Assembly: GCA_964620675.1 (NCBI GenBank)
Contig: CAZUJU010000027.1
Location: forward strand, 1 to 42,722
Source: CAYSFW01 sp964620675
Lineage (GTDB): Bacteria; Pseudomonadota; Gammaproteobacteria; UWMA-0217
Reading direction: 5' to 3'
DNA: 42,722 nt
How positions within the stretch are numbered: position 1 is the stretch's first letter; every line of letters starts with the position of its first letter. Positions 8,211 through 15,138 of the stretch are shown here, in pieces. Both the position numbers and the translations under genes were made by a program. A model generated the notes under the pieces. The model saw only the letters and a program-made list of their open reading frames with translations, was not told the DNA's origin and made no database searches.

Positions 8211-8630
8211 TTACTCCATTGCGTCCAGCGCTTTCTGGAAGCGGTTGGCGTGGGAACGCTCAGCTTTGGCAAGGGTTTCGAACCAGTCTGCGATCTCGTC
8301 GAAGCCTTCGTCACGCGCCGTCTTCGCCATGCCCGGGTACATATCGGTGTACTCGTGGGTTTCGCCCGCGATGGAGGCCTTCAGGTTATCGGAGGTCGCA
8401 CCAATCGGCAGACCGGTCGCGGGGTCGCCAACTTCCTCCAGATATTCGAGGTGGCCGTGCGCGTGGCCGGTTTCGCCTTCCGCGGTGGAGCGGAATACGG
8501 CTGCGACATCGTTGTAGCCTTCAACGTCCGCCTTGGCTGCGAAATACAAATAGCGACGATTGGCCTGCGACTCGCCCGCGAAGGCATCTTTCAAGCTCGT
8601 TTCGGTTTTGCTGCCTTTAAGGTCTGCCAT
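8211..8630 (-). CDS. Rubrerythrin family protein without rubredoxin domain
   Basis: This 139-residue four-helix ferritin-like protein carries di-iron ligands in rubrerythrin positions: E20, E53 and H56 in the first helix pair, and E90 or E93, E124 and H127 in the second. The C-terminal rubredoxin domain of classical rubrerythrin is missing, so electrons must come from another protein. Rubrerythrins reduce hydrogen peroxide at a di-iron centre in the cytoplasm. AAGGAG stands 7 nt before ATG 8630, a strong ribosome site. It is the first gene of the minus-strand trio with the CCG Fe-S protein and DUF3501, under a promoter with an embedded palindrome at 8674-8690. Confidence 0.93.
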   Translation of the reverse strand: MADLKGSKTETSLKDAFAGESQANRRYLYFAAKADVEGYNDVAAVFRSTAEGETGHAHGHLEYLEEVGDPATGLPIGATSDNLKASIAGETHEYTDMYPGMAKTARDEGFDEIADWFETLAKAERSHANRFQKALDAME

Positions 8631-8673
8631 ATTCGATCTCCTTGCTGGTTGAGAATCATGCTGTTACGCACAC

Positions 8674-8712
8674 TTTAGACTAGGTCTAAAACACCCGACA
8701 GATCTTAGTCAA
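8674..8712 (-). promoter_or_regulatory. Rubrerythrin promoter with overlapping palindromic operator
   Basis: On the minus strand, TTGACT (8707-8712, five of six matches to the -35 consensus) is followed after 18 nt by TAGACC (8683-8688), a weak -10. The perfect palindrome TTTAGAC-TAG-GTCTAAA (8674-8690) covers that -10. This layout fits repression by a dimeric regulator, for example of the Rrf2 or Fur type. The regulator is not encoded in the window. Confidence 0.55.
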
Positions 8713-8777
8713 AATATCCCTACTGTCAAGTCAACCAGCGGCGGAGGCGCGATAATTCGACGCGGACGTTACCCCGT

Positions 8778-8806
8778 TTGACCCTGCCACTTGTTACCAT
8801 TAGCTT
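8778..8806 (+). promoter_or_regulatory. Candidate promoter of xseB-ispA-dxs
   Basis: TTGACC (8778-8783) and TAGCTT (8801-8806) are separated by 17 nt, 36 nt before the xseB start. The -35 is good and the -10 weak, so this is only a candidate. Confidence 0.3.
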
Positions 8807-8841
8807 AACGCGACTTACTTGGCCCTTATCAGTCCGACAAC

Positions 8842-9090
8842 ATGAATACAGAGCCGATTGATGGTCTCGACTTCGAGCAGGCGTTGAACGCATTGCAACA
8901 GCTGGTGGAGCACATGGAAACGGGAAAACTCACGCTGGAAGCGAGCCTCGCCGAGTATGAACGCGGCGTGCAACTCTCACAACGGTGCCAAGCGCTCCTT
9001 GATGGCGCCGAACAACGGGTACGCATCTTGATCGAAAACAAGCAACTGACGGAGTTCGATGATAAACCGGGCAAGCGCGGCGACACCTAG
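8842..9090 (+). CDS. xseB: Exodeoxyribonuclease VII small subunit
   Basis: This 82-residue helical protein shows the XseB signature: D-F-E-Q-A-L at 10-15, L-V-E-x-M-E-x-G-x-L-x-L-E at 21-33 and S-L-A-E-Y-E-R-G at 35-42, then a second helix. Several small subunits bind each XseA large subunit to form the cytoplasmic single-strand exonuclease used in repair. The large subunit gene is not in the window. It heads xseB-ispA-dxs, the usual gammaproteobacterial order, and its last 32 nt overlap the ispA start. Length is normal. Confidence 0.95.
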   Translation: MNTEPIDGLDFEQALNALQQLVEHMETGKLTLEASLAEYERGVQLSQRCQALLDGAEQRVRILIENKQLTEFDDKPGKRGDT

Positions 9091-9976
9091 TCTCGCTGAC
9101 CTGATGCCGCTGTGGCAGGCGCGCATCGAGGCACAATTGGAGCACTGGCTCCCGGCCGCGGAGCGGCACCCGTTTCAACTGCATACGGCCATGCGTTACG
9201 CCTGCCTCGGCGCCGGCAAGCGGGTGCGCCCGCTGTTGATTTACGCGACCGGCTTGGCGACGGGTCAGGATCTACGACAGCTTGACGGGATTGCCTGCGC
9301 GGTCGAAATGATCCACGTCTACTCGCTGATCCACGACGATCTGCCGTGTATGGACGATGACGATCTGCGGCGCGGCAAACCCACCTGCCACAAGGCCTTC
9401 GACGAAGCGACGGCGGTACTTGCCGGCGATGCCCTGCAGGCGCTCGCGTTCTATGTCCTCAGTCATGATCCGGACATGACGCCAGACGCCGCGATCAGGC
9501 TCAAGATTATCGCAGCGCTAGCGAGCGCTGGGGGTTCGCACGGTATGGCGGGCGGTCAGGCGATTGATCTCGCCTCGGTTGGAAAGCGGCTTTCGATCGC
9601 CGAGCTGGAGGCGATGCACATCTTCAAGACCGGCGCCCTGATCCGTGCCAGCGTGGTGATGGCTGCCTCTAATCAACCGGATCTCGATGCGGCAAAGTTG
9701 CGAGCGCTCGATCACTACGCGAAATGCGTCGGCCTCGCATTCCAGATTCGCGACGACATCCTCGACGTGGAAGGCGATACGGCAACCCTGGGTAAACTCG
9801 CTGGCGCGGACAACGCACTCGACAAGCCGACATTCCCCGATACGATCGGCTTGGCGGCATCGAAGGAGCGGGCGCGCGACCTGAGCGAAGAGGCACTGAG
9901 CCAACTCGCGGGATTCGGTCCGGAGTCCGATGCGTTGCGCGACATAGCGCGCTACATCGTCGACCGAATCTATTGA
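9059..9976 (+). CDS. ispA: Farnesyl diphosphate synthase (polyprenyl synthetase)
   Basis: This 305-residue trans-prenyltransferase condenses isopentenyl and allylic diphosphates to farnesyl diphosphate in the cytosol. G-K-R-V-R-P is at 53-58, the first Asp-rich motif D-D-L-P-C-M-D-D at 93-100, and the second, D-D-I-L-D, at 232-236. The two residues between the first Asp pair and the downstream Asp, typical of bacterial FPP synthases, are present. ATG 9059 lies inside xseB with GGAG four bases upstream; ATG 9104 is an alternative. dxs follows 67 nt downstream, so precursor supply and chain elongation are co-expressed. Confidence 0.96.
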   Translation: MINRASAATPSLADLMPLWQARIEAQLEHWLPAAERHPFQLHTAMRYACLGAGKRVRPLLIYATGLATGQDLRQLDGIACAVEMIHVYSLIHDDLPCMDDDDLRRGKPTCHKAFDEATAVLAGDALQALAFYVLSHDPDMTPDAAIRLKIIAALASAGGSHGMAGGQAIDLASVGKRLSIAELEAMHIFKTGALIRASVVMAASNQPDLDAAKLRALDHYAKCVGLAFQIRDDILDVEGDTATLGKLAGADNALDKPTFPDTIGLAASKERARDLSEEALSQLAGFGPESDALRDIARYIVDRIY

Positions 9977-10043
9977 ATGGACGAACCGGCGACCACCGGT
10001 CGCAATTGCCTGACACGACAAGGTCGGTACTGATGGACGCGAC

Positions 10044-11930
10044 ATGCCAGACACGCTGCTGAATAAGATCGAATCGCCGCCGGATCTGCGGCGATTGCCG
10101 GAACATGCGCTGCCGCAGCTGGCGCGTGAGCTGCGGGTGTTCCTGCTCGATTCGGTCGCGCGCACCGGTGGCCACCTCGCCTCCGGCCTCGGTGTCGTCG
10201 AACTGACGCTGGCGTTGCATTACGTCTTCGACACCCCGAATGACCGCCTGGTCTGGGATGTTGGCCACCAGTGCTACCCGCACAAGATCCTCACCGGGCG
10301 GCGCGCGGCGATGGACACCATCCGCCAGACCGGCGGGATCGCGGGCTTTCCCAAGCGCGGCGAAAGCGGTTATGACACCTTCGGCGTCGGGCACTCCAGC
10401 ACCTCGATCAGCGCTGCACTGGGCATGGCCATCGCCGCGCGCCGTCTCGGCCATCCGAATAAGGCTGTGGCCATCATCGGCGATGGCGCAATGACCGCGG
10501 GCATGGCGTTCGAGGCCTTGAATCACGCCGGCGCGGCCAAGGAGGACCTGCTCGTCGTCCTCAACGACAACGACATGTCGATCTCGCCCAACGTCGGTGG
10601 CCTCTCCAACCACATGGCACGCCTGCTTTCGAGCCGCCTCTATACCACCGTGCGCGAGGAGAGCAAGCGCTTCCTCCAGGGCGTGCCGGGGATGCAGGCG
10701 CTGGCGCGCCGCGCCGAGGAACACGTCAAGGGCATGCTCGTTCCGGGCACCTTGTTCGAGGAACTCGGCTTCAACTACATCGGACCGATCGACGGCCACG
10801 ACGTGCATGAACTGGTGCGCACGCTGCGCAACATCCACCACCTGCCCGGGCCGCGGCTGCTCCATGTCGTCACCCGCAAAGGCAAGGGATATCCACTGGC
10901 GGAACAGGAGCCGGTGCGCTACCACGGGGTCGGCAAGTTCGATCCGCAAAACGGTCTCGGCGGCGACAAAAGCAGCGCACCGACCTACACCGAGGTTTTT
11001 GGACGCTGGATCTGCGATCAGGCGGCGGCCGATCCGCGGCTGATCGGGATTACCCCGGCGATGCGCGAGGGCTCTGGGCTCGTCGCGTTCTCCGAGCGGT
11101 TTCCGGATCGTTACATCGACGTCGCGATTGCCGAACAGCACGCCGTGACGCTCGCCGCCGGGCTCGCCTGCGACGGTATGAAGCCGGTGGTGGCGATCTA
11201 CTCGACGTTTCTGCAGCGGGCCTACGATCAACTGATCCACGACGTTGCATTGCAGAAATTGCCGGTGCTGTTTGCGATCGATCGCGCCGGCCTGGTTGGC
11301 CCGGATGGCCCGACCCACGCCGGTAGCTTCGATCTTGCCTATCTGCGCTGCATCCCGAACCTGGTGATCATGGCGCCCAGCGACGAACGCGAATGCCGCC
11401 AGATGCTTTGCACCGGGTATCAGCTCGACCAACCCACCGCGGTACGCTATCCGCGCGGTGCCGGCCGCGGCGTGAATCCGGGGACTGATTTCACCCCTCT
11501 GCCGCTCGGCAAGGGCGTCGTGGCACGCGCCGGTCACGGCATCGCGCTGCTGGTGTTCGGCGCGCCGTTGCAAGCCGCGTTAGTTGCCGCCGAGAAGTTG
11601 GACGCGACCGTCGCGAACATGCGCTTCGTCAAACCGCTGGACGGTGAATTGCTGCGCGATCTGGCGCAGCGACATCACGGCTGGGTGACCATCGAGGACG
11701 GAACCGTGCGCGGCGGTGCTGGCAGTGGCGTCAATGAATGGCTCGCCGCGGCCGGATTGACCCTCCCGGTGCTCAATCTTGGTCTGCCCGACCGGTTTCA
11801 GGAGCACGGCAGCCGCGAGGATCTGCTCGCCGAAGCGGGACTCGACGCACCCGGCATCGTTTCCGCTATACTCGCGCGCTTCCCGTTGGAAAATTGCGCC
11901 ACACCCAGCGCTCGGCTAGCATCTAGCTGA
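10044..11930 (+). CDS. dxs: 1-deoxy-D-xylulose-5-phosphate synthase
   Basis: This 628-residue thiamine-diphosphate enzyme joins pyruvate and glyceraldehyde 3-phosphate, the first step of the MEP isoprenoid route. Family residues are clear: T-G-G-H at 41-44, G-H-Q-x-Y-P-H-K at 74-81, the TPP/Mg motif from G-D-G at 147-149 to N-D-N at 174-176, and the catalytic Glu in A-I-A-E-Q-H-A at about 364. The domain order is TPP-binding, pyrimidine-binding and transketolase C-terminal, and the length is full. It follows ispA on the same strand and precedes queD by 20 nt. A TATACT sequence at 11867-11872, inside the end of dxs, could start a separate queD-folE2 transcript. Confidence 0.97.
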   Translation: MPDTLLNKIESPPDLRRLPEHALPQLARELRVFLLDSVARTGGHLASGLGVVELTLALHYVFDTPNDRLVWDVGHQCYPHKILTGRRAAMDTIRQTGGIAGFPKRGESGYDTFGVGHSSTSISAALGMAIAARRLGHPNKAVAIIGDGAMTAGMAFEALNHAGAAKEDLLVVLNDNDMSISPNVGGLSNHMARLLSSRLYTTVREESKRFLQGVPGMQALARRAEEHVKGMLVPGTLFEELGFNYIGPIDGHDVHELVRTLRNIHHLPGPRLLHVVTRKGKGYPLAEQEPVRYHGVGKFDPQNGLGGDKSSAPTYTEVFGRWICDQAAADPRLIGITPAMREGSGLVAFSERFPDRYIDVAIAEQHAVTLAAGLACDGMKPVVAIYSTFLQRAYDQLIHDVALQKLPVLFAIDRAGLVGPDGPTHAGSFDLAYLRCIPNLVIMAPSDERECRQMLCTGYQLDQPTAVRYPRGAGRGVNPGTDFTPLPLGKGVVARAGHGIALLVFGAPLQAALVAAEKLDATVANMRFVKPLDGELLRDLAQRHHGWVTIEDGTVRGGAGSGVNEWLAAAGLTLPVLNLGLPDRFQEHGSREDLLAEAGLDAPGIVSAILARFPLENCATPSARLASS

Positions 11931-11950
11931 ATCATCTGGTCCTTCGCTAC

Positions 11951-12331
11951 ATGTCGGAAACTTACACGCTCAAGATCGAAGCGGATTTCGCCTCCGCCCA
12001 CACGCTACGCAACTACCCGGGCGATTGTGCGCGGATGCATGGGCACAACTGGAAGGTTGAGGCCGAGGTTGAAGCCACCCGGCTCGACGACTCCGGCATG
12101 GGCATCGACTTTCGCGAGATCAAGCGCGTCACGCGCGAGGTGGCGGCACGCCTCGATCACCAGTATCTCAACGACGTCGAACCCTTCACCCGGCTCAATC
12201 CCACCGCCGAAAATATCGCCGCCTATTTCTTCGATGAACTCTCCAAGGCACTCAACCGCGAACATCTTCGCGTCAGCGCCGTGACCCTGTGGGAAACGCC
12301 GCGTGCGAGCGTGCGTTTCACCCGAAACTAG
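11951..12331 (+). CDS. queD: 6-carboxy-5,6,7,8-tetrahydropterin synthase (QueD/PTPS family)
   Basis: This 126-residue T-fold protein has zinc ligands H17 (F-A-S-A-H), H30 and H32, and the catalytic Cys26 in C-x3-H-G-H. H70 (L-D-H) and E115 match the remaining catalytic and pterin-anchoring positions. The CxxxHGH form is the QueD type, which turns dihydroneopterin triphosphate into 6-carboxytetrahydropterin, the second step toward queuosine; a PTPS activity cannot be excluded. FolE2, which supplies the substrate, starts 11 nt after its stop. The pair forms a two-step module from GTP. No queC, queE or queF is seen in the window. Confidence 0.92.
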   Translation: MSETYTLKIEADFASAHTLRNYPGDCARMHGHNWKVEAEVEATRLDDSGMGIDFREIKRVTREVAARLDHQYLNDVEPFTRLNPTAENIAAYFFDELSKALNREHLRVSAVTLWETPRASVRFTRN

Positions 12332-12342
12332 GAGTGCCAGAC

Positions 12343-13149
12343 ATGTCAGCCGTGCTGTCGAAACCCAATACGATCCCCGACGTGCAGGGGTTGACCGATT
12401 CACGCCAGATTCCGATCGACAAGGTCGGCATCAAATCGATCCGCCATCCGATCCGGATTGGCGAGCGCGGCGGCGCGGAGCATCACACGATTGCCGAATT
12501 CAACATGTACGTGAATCTGCCGCACAACTTTAAAGGCACGCACATGTCGCGGTTCGTCGAGATCCTCAACGAACACGAGCGCGAACTCACCGTCGAGAGC
12601 TTCAAGCAGATGCTCGGTGAAATGACGGAACGTCTCGAAGCGGAATCCGGTCACATCGAGATGCGCTTTCCCTACTTCATCATGAAAGCGGCACCGGTGT
12701 CCGGAGTTCAGAGCATGATGGACTACGACGTCACCTTCGTCGGCGAGATTCACGGCGGCGAGGCGCATATGAACATCAAGGTGGTGGTTCCCGTCACCAG
12801 CCTGTGCCCGTGCTCGAAAAAGATCTCTGAGCGTGGCGCGCACAATCAGCGCTCGCACGTGACCGTGAGCGCCCGGGTCGCCGACCTGATCTACATTGAG
12901 GATCTGATCGATCTGGTCGAAGATGAGGCCTCGTGCCAGCTTTACGGGCTGCTGAAACGCCCGGACGAGAAATTTGTGACCGAACGGGCCTACGATAATC
13001 CCAAGTTCGTCGAGGACATGGTGCGCGATGTCGCCGCACGCCTCAACGCGGATGATCGAATCGTCGCTTACACGGTCGAATCCGAGAACTTCGAGTCGAT
13101 TCACAACCACTCGGCCTACGCTTACATCGAGAAGGACAAGGCCGCCTAG
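12343..13149 (+). CDS. folE2: GTP cyclohydrolase I type B (FolE2)
   Basis: This 268-residue T-fold enzyme opens GTP to 7,8-dihydroneopterin triphosphate, feeding folate and queuosine synthesis. FolE2 hallmarks are H-M-S-R-F at 67-71, C-P-C-S-K-K at 155-160 with the metal-binding Cys, and G-A-H-N-Q-R-S-H at 165-172. Unlike FolE, this family works with metals other than zinc and is often induced on zinc limitation, but I see no Zur site upstream. ATG 12343 is preceded by a GGAG-type site at 12331-12334 that overlaps the queD stop. The stop is 10 nt from the end of the converging C39-like gene. Confidence 0.96.
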   Translation: MSAVLSKPNTIPDVQGLTDSRQIPIDKVGIKSIRHPIRIGERGGAEHHTIAEFNMYVNLPHNFKGTHMSRFVEILNEHERELTVESFKQMLGEMTERLEAESGHIEMRFPYFIMKAAPVSGVQSMMDYDVTFVGEIHGGEAHMNIKVVVPVTSLCPCSKKISERGAHNQRSHVTVSARVADLIYIEDLIDLVEDEASCQLYGLLKRPDEKFVTERAYDNPKFVEDMVRDVAARLNADDRIVAYTVESENFESIHNHSAYAYIEKDKAA

Positions 13150-13159
13150 CCGGTCGCGC

Positions 13160-13828
13160 CTAGAACAGCTCGACTTCCGAACGCGGCACCGTGGAAGACG
13201 CGACCTCGGCGTGCTCACCTCGGTCGTACTGGAAGCGAGCGGCAACGGTCTGAATTCGCTCAGGGTGAGGCGCAAGGATCGCCAGACCCGCTCGCTCGAC
13301 CCACGCCGCCTCGAACTCTGCGCGCGGCAGCCAACGCTCCCCACGCTCCGGATCCGCAAGCAACACCCGGTTCGCTTCCACCCGCCGCAAAACCACGAAG
13401 TGTCGCGCCGCTCCCAGCGCCAACAAAACGATCGACGGCAATGGCAAGGTCTCCAGCGGCGCGATCGACGCGCGATAGCCTTGCGCGCGCAGCCCGATCG
13501 AATCGACCTGGCGCTTCAAATCGAGCATCGAAAAGCCTTGTGCGCGAACCCGCTCGGGATCGCTTCTGCTCAACATCTGGTTTGCGATGGTCGGCTCGTC
13601 GACATCGAGTCCGAAGGTATGGCGCAAAACCGTCGCCAAGGCCGCGGCACCGCAACTGAAGTCGGTTTGCTGCCGCACCACCGTTGCGAACGCGCGCGAA
13701 TCGAGCGCCCCCGCCGAGGTCGTAACGGAATCGCGAGACAGGGTCGGACCTTGCCCCAGCGCGCCCTGGTTGACAACCAGCAATCCGAGTCCTAGAAACC
13801 AGTATCCAAACGGGCGTAGCTTCGCCAA
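13160..13828 (-). CDS. Exported C39-like peptidase family protein
   Basis: This 222-residue protein has an N-terminal hydrophobic segment (about 7-25), a signal peptide or anchor. A C39-like papain-fold domain follows, with Q54 and Cys59 in Q-T-D-F-S-C-G-A-A-A-L, H143 in A-R-H-F-V-V-L and D159 in A-D-P. This is the Cys-His-Asp arrangement of bacteriocin-processing peptidases. No ABC transporter, double-glycine leader peptide or bacteriocin gene is adjacent, so it stands alone. The start appears to be TTG 13828: upstream in frame there is a stop and no ATG. Substrate unknown. Confidence 0.82.
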   Translation of the reverse strand: MAKLRPFGYWFLGLGLLVVNQGALGQGPTLSRDSVTTSAGALDSRAFATVVRQQTDFSCGAAALATVLRHTFGLDVDEPTIANQMLSRSDPERVRAQGFSMLDLKRQVDSIGLRAQGYRASIAPLETLPLPSIVLLALGAARHFVVLRRVEANRVLLADPERGERWLPRAEFEAAWVERAGLAILAPHPERIQTVAARFQYDRGEHAEVASSTVPRSEVELF

Positions 13829-14079
13829 GTGGTATCGTTCCGGATGCGTCCTGGTGAGTCATCGCCCGCGCAATCCGTGGCTCGTCTGCCGGTCGGCATC
13901 GAGCACGCGCCAAGCCAAGGTGTCATCCGGCCGGTTTCCGGCGCGGAACGGGTATTTGGAGTCAAAGCCGACGCCAAGGTTCGACCGCCGCGATGAGAAT
14001 CAGAACTGAGTCCGAGGCGGAGGTAAGGGCGCCGGGCTGAACTCGCCCGTAGACCACGTGGAAGCAACGCGCCATATTC

Positions 14080-14319
14080 AACCTAGAATCCTCGGTTGGA
14101 CGCGCCCGAGTGGGCGGTATTCGGGGTGCAGGGCAAGGCGCAACGACGCGGAATGGTTGTTCCATTCCAAGGAGTTGCAACGCAGCCATGCGCCCCGAAG
14201 GCCGTGCACTCGGGCACGTAGCGCGTGCACCCGGAAGGTGTAGCCGAATTCACCACAGCTTTTTCGCGAATACAGCACGTTACGTTCGCCAATAAGCGGT
14301 CAACTGAGGAATCTAGGTT
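14080..14319. repeat. Inverted-repeat pair bracketing a palindromic element
   Basis: The 19 bases at 14080-14098 and the reverse complement of 14301-14319 differ at two positions (shared core AACCTAGA-N-TCCTC-N-GTTG). They enclose 202 nt that include the long palindrome at 14104-14215 but are not centred on it. The layout suggests a small non-autonomous mobile element; no flanking target duplication is evident. Confidence 0.55.
14104..14215. repeat. Long imperfect palindrome, copy 1 of a dispersed element
   Basis: Arms of about 53 nt pair around a centre near 14159. From outside in they pair GCCCGAGTG (14104-14112) with CACTCGGGC (14207-14215), then GGGG-y-GCA near 14123 with its complement ending at 14196, then GGAATGG (14150-14156) with CCATTCC (14162-14168). 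The sub-ends at 14123 and 14196 recur in the element at 30120-30253. Confidence 0.7.
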
Positions 14320-14335
14320 CAAAGCCCTGCAAACC

Positions 14336-14360
14336 AATGGGGGCGCCATGCGCCCCCATT
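14336..14360 (-). terminator. Hairpin terminator after the fcc operon
   Basis: A perfect inverted repeat, AATGGGGGCGC and GCGCCCCCATT (11-bp arms, 3-nt loop), begins 26 nt beyond the stop of the diheme cytochrome gene. A short T-rich tail follows on the minus strand. It is the likely end of fccA-fccB-diheme transcription. Confidence 0.6.
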
Positions 14361-14385
14361 CCGCCGAACCGATCGCGTTCGCGAG

Positions 14386-15126
14386 CTATTTTCCGGCTGC
14401 GGCGCTAACGCCAACCGGTTGCCCGAGTGACGCGTAGTAATGCGCCAACGCTTCGATCTCGGCGTCGCTCAGCGGGTTCGCGAACATTCGCATCATGCCG
14501 CCAACATCCGAGGTACGCATGCCAGAACGATACATCTGCATGGCCTGAATGAAATACTCGGGCGTTTGTCCGGCAAGCGCGGGGGTATCCGGCGTTACGC
14601 CCGATTCCCCCTGAGCGCCATGACAGCCTGCGCAAGCCGCGACACCTCGCGCACCATCCCCTTCATCGGCGAGTTTCTGTCCGCTCTTGGCGAGTTCGCG
14701 ATCGGTTTGCGGTGGGACCGGCGGCGCGCTATGAGTTGCGTAGTAAGCGGCGAGATCGGCCATATCCTGATCGCTTAGCAACTGCGCAACACGATGCATC
14801 ACCTCAGATTTGCGATAGCTATCGCGCCGCATGTTCTCGCGGTAGTCAATTAGAGTTTTGACGAGATAGTCGGCACGCTGCCCGGTCAGGCTCGGCCAGT
14901 TGCGCGAGACCGACGCGCCGGTTTCGCCATGGCAGGAGGAGCAATAATAGAAATGGTTGAGTCGCTCACCGGCCTCAGCGTTCCCGCTCGCGGCAATCGC
15001 CAGCGAAGCCTCAAGGCGCGCCGGGTCCCATTCCTGCGTTGGCGCCGTGGCCGGCTGCGCGGCGGCCGTCAGCGTTCCAGTCGCCGCCAGCACAAGCGTC
15101 GTAACCAGGATTTTGAGTGTTTGCAT
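14386..15126 (-). CDS. Diheme cytochrome c (c4-like), periplasmic
   Basis: This 246-residue protein has a signal peptide (about 1-23) and two c-type heme sites, C62-S-S-C65-H66 and C165-A-G-C168-H169. Two similar cytochrome domains are therefore joined in tandem, as in cytochrome c4. Met110 in the first domain and Met residues in the G-G-M-M-R-M stretch of the second are candidate sixth ligands. It is the last gene of the fccA-fccB operon, 12 nt after fccB. As a periplasmic electron carrier it could take electrons from flavocytochrome c to a terminal oxidase or reaction centre; that link is inferred from context. Length and domain count are normal for the family. Confidence 0.9.
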   Translation of the reverse strand: MQTLKILVTTLVLAATGTLTAAAQPATAPTQEWDPARLEASLAIAASGNAEAGERLNHFYYCSSCHGETGASVSRNWPSLTGQRADYLVKTLIDYRENMRRDSYRKSEVMHRVAQLLSDQDMADLAAYYATHSAPPVPPQTDRELAKSGQKLADEGDGARGVAACAGCHGAQGESGVTPDTPALAGQTPEYFIQAMQMYRSGMRTSDVGGMMRMFANPLSDAEIEALAHYYASLGQPVGVSAAAGK

Positions 15127-15138
15127 GGTATTTTCCTT

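Larger units (their letters stand above)
13829..14385. other. Gene-poor stretch between the C39-like and diheme cytochrome genes
   Basis: No convincing gene is present in these 557 bases. The stretch holds a long imperfect palindrome (14104-14215), a pair of near-identical inverted repeats (14080-14098 and 14301-14319) and a terminator-like hairpin (14336-14360). Short open frames here have no family features. Confidence 0.6.

Noticed and set aside
9669..11573. A 634-codon open frame on the minus strand
   Set aside because: It lies over ispA and dxs, both complete and well conserved. The translation is low in structure and has no family features.
14083..14349. Short open frames around the palindrome as small genes
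   Set aside because: The translations follow the repeat arms, lack a ribosome site and have no recognisable features.
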